A DNA stretch of 64,000 nucleotides from Sorex araneus (Eukaryota > Chordata > Mammalia > Eulipotyphla > Soricidae). Below the pieces are notes generated by a model, which ran no database searches, was not told the DNA's origin, and worked only from the letters and a program-made list of their open reading frames with translations. The position numbers were made by a program, and so were the translations under genes. The stretch lies in contig NC_073302.1 in the NCBI RefSeq assembly GCF_027595985.1, forward strand, positions 401,743,310 to 401,807,309, in the 5' to 3' direction. Shown here one piece after another: positions 59,291-64,000 of this stretch (positions are counted from its first letter, which is position 1; every line of letters begins with the position of its first letter).

Positions 59291-59924
59291 GGGAAAGTCG
59301 CTACATAGTTTACTGCTCTTGCGGAGGAGCCTGGTTACATCCCGCTTTCCTTGACTTGCTCCCACCGAACTGCTACTTGGCAATCCTTCCCCTGCAATCT
59401 TAAAATGCTTGCTCTGAATGCAGCAGCTACCTCCTGTGACCAGTTGCTGCTCAGTTCCATGAGAAAATAGAAGGCTTGGCTCATCCAGTGGCTGATGGAA
59501 AAGTTGTGTTTAAGCAAGTGCATTACAACTTTTTTAAGATCCACCAAAATATCTAGATAGATTGGATTATCAGAGCTGAAGTCCATCTATAGTTATTCTT
59601 GAGCACACACCGCTAATTACCTTTCCTTCCGAATGCCATCGCACATTTCATTATGGCAGCATCTTCCCAAGAAAGGAGACCACTTCAGGAAATTCTTTCC
59701 AGGGAGCAAAAGCATCTGCGTTTCAAACTATACAACTATTTAACTCGGCATATTAGACTTAGGCATTTGATTTAGCTAGACAATTTCTCTACCTTTTACT
59801 TGCTGGTTTTTATTACTACCACCCATGCTTTAGATACCTTTCTCACGCACTTTTTTTCATCAGATATCTTTTTTCATAATCAGTCTTTTACTTCCCCATG
59901 GCTTGTTTCCTTCATTTTATTACT

Positions 59925-60043
59925 TTTTTTGGTTCGGGGGCCATACCCAGCAGTGATCAGGGGTCATCATGTGCTACTATAGTGAACCCAGGCTTTCCAC
60001 TTCAAAGCATGAGTTCCAGCCCTTAGAGTTATCTCTCTGGCCC
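59925..60043 (-). mobile_element. SINE-A, antisense, old
   Basis: GGGGGCCATACCCAGCAGTG and GTTATCTCTCTGGCCCA. Confidence 0.6.
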
Positions 60044-60144
60044 AGTTTCCCTCATATTATAATCAGATCACCTTTACCAAAATTTTAATCTTTTACTAGT
60101 CTTATGGTATGTTTTATATATGATCCTCCAAATGTTCAAAGTAG

Positions 60145-60297
60145 AGCCCAGAGCTATAGTAGAGCAGGCACACAGCGGTGTCATGTCTGATTCCCGGCAT
60201 CCCATATGGTCCCCTGAGCATCGCCAGGAGTAATTCCTGAATGCAAAGCCAGGAGTAACCCCTGAGCATCGCTGGGTGTAACCCCCCAAAAAAGCCA
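60145..60297 (+). mobile_element. SINE-A, sense, damaged head
   Basis: The body is near consensus (CGGCATCCCATATGGTCCCC, CAGGAGTAACCCCTGAGCAT) but the head between the A and B boxes is deleted and rearranged. Confidence 0.85.
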
Positions 60298-60639
60298 CAC
60301 ACACACAAAAAAGACCTCACAAAAACCCCACAAATGTTTAAAGTGAAAAAATGTTGTCAGCTATTTGCATTTCATTAATTTTTGTTAACTCCTAAGTGTG
60401 TGCAGTACGGCTTCTGATTTCCCATTCTATCTACTCCTTTTCTAAATGGTCACAAGGTTGATAACATACTTTATTCTTCTGTAAAGATCAAATAATACTT
60501 ATTTAGCACTTACGTGTTTGTGTTTAATGCATTCCCAGTCAAAATTCCAGACTTTTAAGTATTAGTGATTTTAGAATTTAGGACCAAAAAAAAAAAAGAA
60601 AAGATATAGTAGAAAGTATGCTGAAATACACAGACTGTA

Positions 60640-60718
60640 GAGGCCAGGGATGAATGTAGAGCACTTGACTTGCACATATAAGGTCCCAGGTTTGATCCTC
60701 AACACCAAAGGGGGGAAA
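60640..60718 (+). mobile_element. tRNA-like monomer (ID-like), sense
   Basis: AATGTAGAGCACTTGACTTG, GTCCCAGGTTTGATCCTCAA, then CACCAAA and an A-rich tail: an A/B-box unit without SINE-A body, resembling ID-type SINEs. Confidence 0.45.
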
Positions 60719-60721
60719 AAC

Positions 60722-60880
60722 AAGACCGAAGAGATAATACAGTAAATAAAGCTCTTGCCTTGCACGTGGCCAGTTGATTCTTATCTCCACCTATGGCCCC
60801 CCAGGCACCACTGAGTGATCCCTGTCCAAGAAGTAGGAATAGCCCTTGAGCAACACTGAGTATGCCCCATCCCCCAAATT
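60722..60880 (+). mobile_element. SINE-A, sense, old
   Basis: GATAATACAGTAAATAAAGC, TCTTGCCTTGCACGTGGCCA and GAGTATGCCCCATCCCCC. Confidence 0.62.
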
Positions 60881-60897
60881 AGAGAGAAAGAGGAAAC

Positions 60898-61040
60898 AGT
60901 AAGACCAGATAACAGAGTGAACTGCAATCTTCACATGCAGGAGGCCTGGATTGAGTCCTTGGCATGGTCTTCCAGAACATTGGAGAGTAGCACCTATAAG
61001 TAGCCCAACTGGTGAAACACCAGGTGTGATCCAAATGCCA
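60898..61040 (+). mobile_element. SINE-A, sense, old
   Basis: CATGCAGGAGGCCTGGATTG and CACCAGGTGTGATCCAAATG. Confidence 0.5.
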
Positions 61041-61980
61041 AAAGGATAAAGAAAACAGCAGATACTACCCTTCCAGATAATACACCCTATCCTAGCTATA
61101 TCCAAGATAATCAACACGAGATGAGTAAAAGAATAGGATATAAGAAGTAGCCCAATTATTAACTAATTTAGTATCCAGTAACAACAATGTCTGGAGTTGA
61201 TTGGCTTTTTTAAAAACAATAATGGATTATATGTTCCAGGTATGCATCATTGATAAGTGCCCTTAATTACTGGATTGCAAATACTGAAAAATCATATGCA
61301 CCACAACTCCCCAAAAAAAGTATTACTAATGGGAAGAGATTCCAGATTGAGAAAATAGGTATTTATAAGAACTTTATTGAGAAATTCTAAATATTTAAAA
61401 CCAATAGATTAAAACTGAAAGTCCAGTGTTGTCAGTGTCTTCTATTTTAGTCCGGTGAGATCTTTAAAACCTTGATTTTACTGATGTTTTAATAATTTTA
61501 ATTAGCCACTTTAATTCTTAGTATCCTGAAAAATATGTAGATAAGCAAATTACACAGACTAAAAAATGCCCAAGGTGCAGGAATCAGGTCATGAGTACTT
61601 AGATTTGGTATAGCAATGAAATAGAACAGACTGAGACATTTTCAGTAGAGATTACACCAGGAATATATACTAAAAAGTTAGGATGTTTTGTCATAGTTAC
61701 AAGGAATAGTGTGATTATAATATAAAAGATGACTACAAAGTTGACAGGTTTTATTTTTTTTCTTTATGTGCCTCCTGCCTGCCTGCCCGCCCTTCAACCA
61801 GTTGACAGTTTTTAAAAAAGAATGATTTCAAAATTAGAAAATCTGAATGTGAAAGAACCAGTTTTGTTCATTAAGAATAGATTACCTTTTCTCTGGTGTC
61901 AAACAATCTTGACTTTTTTTCCTTCTTTAGGGCATATTTTCCTTTTTTCGACTCTGCAGCAGCCTCTTTAAACTGTTTAA

Positions 61981-62382
61981 ATGAGAATGTCCTTGGCTCA
62001 GAGAGTGCTACTCACCTGGCTTTTCACATTACTCTTCTTGATCATGTTGGTGTTGAAACTGGACGAGAAGGCACCTTGGAACTGGTTCCTCATATTTATT
62101 CCAGTCTGGATATTTGACACTATTCTTCTTGTTATGCTGATTGTGAAAATGGCTGGACGATGCAAGTCTGGCTTTGACCCTCGACATGGATCACACAATA
62201 TTAAAAAAAAAGCCTGGTATCTCATTGCAATGTTACTTAAATTAGCCTTTTGCCTTGCACTCTGTGCTAAACTGGAACAGTTTACTACTATGAATCTTTC
62301 CTATGTCTTCATTCCTTTATGGGCCTTACTGGCTGGAGCATTGATAGAGCTTGGATATAATGTTTTTTTGGTGAGAGATTGA
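61981..62382 (+). CDS. TMEM60: TMEM60, transmembrane protein 60
   Basis: A single-exon 133-codon frame that I recognise as TMEM60 from MRMSLAQRVLLTWLF through LGYNVF to VRD; 133 residues is the family's normal length. Four hydrophobic segments are visible at about residues 9-27, 35-56, 79-98 and 106-127, with a basic loop between the second and third (AGRCKSGFDPRHGSHNIKKK, residues 58-77). The PVWIFD and IPLWAL motifs resemble the TMEM185-type membrane family, to which I think it belongs. Function is unknown beyond being a small multi-pass membrane protein. TAA directly precedes the ATG in frame, so translation cannot start further upstream; the ATG at 61987 (A at -3) is a possible alternative. 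The gene is driven by the shared CpG island and is intact. Confidence 0.96.
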   Translation: MRMSLAQRVLLTWLFTLLFLIMLVLKLDEKAPWNWFLIFIPVWIFDTILLVMLIVKMAGRCKSGFDPRHGSHNIKKKAWYLIAMLLKLAFCLALCAKLEQFTTMNLSYVFIPLWALLAGALIELGYNVFLVRD

Positions 62383-62635
62383 CTTCTCAGGACATCGTCT
62401 CATTTTATTGCTGTTCAGCAAGCTGTCATTAAAGTGTTCTGAATCTTTTGCAAGCTTGGAGAATACCATCGAACTGAAATAAATACCAAATGTAGTTTTA
62501 TACTGCTTCCACAAAATAGTATTGGTGAATCATTGGCTTCTAGTCAACCCAAAGCTGGATTATCCAATATTTGAGTTGTAAATATCCTTCTTAGCCTTCT
62601 GTAAATAAAGTGTGTTTGGAACTTATTTTTCTACT
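62383..62635 (+). other. TMEM60: TMEM60 3' untranslated region and poly(A) signals
   Basis: After the TGA stop, an early AATAAA lies at 62478-62483. A second AATAAA at 62604-62609 is followed at once by a TGTGTTTGG GT-rich element, the more convincing cleavage site at about 62620-62635. There are no repeats inside, consistent with a conserved short 3' UTR. Confidence 0.75.
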
Positions 62636-62995
62636 TGACTCTTTGATAATCAGTTATAAACATTTGGTCAACATTTTTATGTGGTAAAATATTTAGGTAG
62701 AATTTTACTTTTGACCAAAGTAAATGGTCATTTGTGCTTGGGGAAAAAAACTTAGTCACTGAAATAGTTTGGATACCATTTCATTTTTACATTCAGATGG
62801 AATCTGAGTTTGGCAGATTTATATCTAGACTGAACTGTTGGGGAACCAGACAGTCTGGTTAGGTTAGGTAGGCCCACTTTGTGTCTCTTGTCTTGAGGTC
62901 TCAGAAAGTCATGGCCTCAGAAAATATATTATGATCAATCTATCAAGGGGCTTTCTTCCCAAAAAAGCAGAGGTGGCAATATTTTTTAAAATTCT

Positions 62996-63152
62996 GGGGC
63001 TGGAGCAATAGAACAATAGGTAGGGTGTTTGCCCTGCACGCGGCCGACTGGGGGTTCGATTCCCAACATCCCATATCCCCTGAGCACTGTCAGGAGTAAT
63101 TCCTGAGTGCATGAGCCAGGAGTAATCCCAGGTGTGACCCAAAAAGAAAAAA
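62996..63152 (+). mobile_element. SINE-A, sense
   Basis: GGGGCTGGAGCAATAGAACA, GGGGGTTCGATTCCCAACAT and GGTGTGACCCAAAAAGAAAA, with a small deletion at the CATATGGTC motif. Confidence 0.88.
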
Positions 63153-63165
63153 AAATTCTAAAGAT

Positions 63166-63332
63166 TGGGGCCAGAGCAGTATTACAGAGGGTAGTGTACT
63201 TGCCTTACATGCAGTCAACCCAAGTCCAACCCCCAAACACCCCATATGTTCCTTTGAGCTCACCAGGAATGATTCTTGAGCACAGAGCCAGGAGTAAGCC
63301 CTGAGCACCTTCAGGTATATCCCCCGCCCCCG
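63166..63332 (+). mobile_element. SINE-A, sense
   Basis: GGGGCCAGAGCAGTATTACA, CACCAGGAATGATTCTTGAG and CCAGGAGTAAGCCCTGAGCA. Confidence 0.75.
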
Positions 63333-63429
63333 CCAAATATATTCCAAAAACTTGACTTAGGACCTTGTAACAGGATGACTGTTCTTACCATTGGTAACCC
63401 ACAGTTTAGCTCTGGGACGAAATTATTTT

Positions 63430-63537
63430 GTTAATTTAAAAATATCTACTGGGGACACTAGTGCTGGGAAATTACACTGGTGGAGGGATGGCTGTTGGAG
63501 CACTAGGACTGAAACACAATCATGAACAATTTTTTTA
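63430..63537 (+). mobile_element. L1 3' UTR fragment, sense
   Basis: CACTGGTGGAGGGATGGCTG and GAACAATTTTTT match the last part of the 3' UTR seen at 19.6 and 32.6 kb. Both ends are lost. Confidence 0.6.
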
Positions 63538-63780
63538 ATGTACATGGATGACTCTCAGACAAATGATGAGCTGAAAACAGTTAAAACAGAACTTGTACGA
63601 ATCCATTCACCTGAAGTTGAAATATGGGCACACTTCAATCACAGTGAATGGGGGTGGACCCAATTCACTAGAAAGGGGAGCAAAGAAGCCTACTTAGGAG
63701 GTAAAGATATCTCCATCCAATATATTGATCTGGATAATAATTAAGATAGCACTTGAAAAATAAAAAGTATCTAACAAGAA

Positions 63781-63862
63781 CTGGAGGTCAGCAGTAGAAA
63801 ACTTCCCTTGCATATTGCATATCATGACCCTGGATTCTATCTCTAGGATCTTCAATAAATAA
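63781..63862 (+). mobile_element. tRNA-like monomer relic, sense
   Basis: GAGGTCAGCAGTAGAAAACT and CCTGGATTCTATCTCTAGGA look like a decayed A/B-box unit ending in AATAAATAAAT. Confidence 0.3.
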
Positions 63863-64000
63863 ATCTAGCAAGAAACTAATGACTACTAGTAATTGAGAGG
63901 AGAGCTCAAATACAGCATTGTGTTCTACTTTCCTTTGCAAAGAGAGCATGACAAAATTTTAGCGATAGCTACGTATTATTTAAAATTACAAAGCTAGTCT

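Larger units (their letters stand above)
58355..61929 (+). other. TMEM60: TMEM60 intron
   Basis: The intron lies between the donor at 58355 and the proposed acceptor at 61929-61930. Its first 600 bp are still CpG island. A 41-bp tandem duplication lies near 59213-59290. SINE-type repeats fill parts of 59.9-61.05 kb. Nothing recognisable is seen in 59300-59920, 60300-60640 or 61050-61900 beyond AT-rich DNA. Confidence 0.6.
62640..64000. other. Intergenic DNA downstream of TMEM60
   Basis: Apart from two SINE-A copies, an L1 3' end and a tRNA-like relic, this stretch is unremarkable. In human the next gene on this side is RSBN1L, tail to tail with TMEM60, but no part of it is recognisable here. 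A 68-codon open frame at 63538-63744 is discussed under findings. Confidence 0.5.

Noticed and set aside
59335..59586. An 83-codon minus-strand frame in the TMEM60 intron
   Set aside because: No family resemblance, no splice or promoter signals, and within the length expected by chance.
62640..64000. RSBN1L 3' end expected next to TMEM60
   Set aside because: No recognisable coding or 3' UTR sequence on the minus strand; it probably lies beyond the window.

Overview
This is mammalian chromosomal DNA. Three things point to a shrew (Soricidae, Sorex-like): genes with GT-AG introns, L1 retrotransposons, and dozens of copies of a tRNA-derived SINE that looks like the shrew SOR family. The species call is inference from that SINE, because no database search was possible. 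The locus matches human 7q11.23, where PHTF2 and TMEM60 lie head to head.

Genes. PHTF2 lies on the minus strand, and only its 5' part is here. Its untranslated exon 1 ends at 57613. Exon 2 (35036-34957) carries the start codon, and exon 3 (2617-2561) follows. Intron 1 is about 22.6 kb and intron 2 about 32.3 kb; the remaining exons lie beyond position 1. TMEM60 lies complete on the plus strand: a noncoding exon 1 ending at 58354, an intron of about 3.6 kb, and a coding exon with an intact 133-codon frame (61981-62382) and a poly(A) signal at 62604. A CpG island at about 57.05-58.96 kb serves as a shared bidirectional promoter. No third functional gene is visible.

Repeats. In the notes below, SINE-A has a tRNA-like head (A box near TAGCACAGCGGG, B box GGTTCGATTCC), a body containing CATCCCATATGGTC, and a tail like TGACCCAAAAAGCAAAA. 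SINE-B has the same head joined to a different body containing GAGAGCCTGGCAAGCTACC and ending in (GACAGT)n. SINE-A copies range from near-consensus with clean target-site duplications (TSDs) to badly decayed. L1 fragments occur in both orientations, and four have perfect or near-perfect TSDs. There is also a 1,062-bp solo LTR nested inside a SINE-B, an unassigned poly(A)-tailed retrosequence, an RPS24 processed pseudogene, a beta-tubulin pseudogene tail, older interspersed repeats, and many microsatellites, the largest being about 600 bp of purine-only (GGAA/GAAA)n.

I found no evidence of a new gene system; this is an ordinary gene-poor mammalian region. The most useful observations are structural: the LTR-in-SINE nest, a 25-bp perfect palindrome with 29-bp tandem repeats inside a SINE-B, upstream ORFs in the PHTF2 leader, and the retrosequence at 22.3-23.0 kb.
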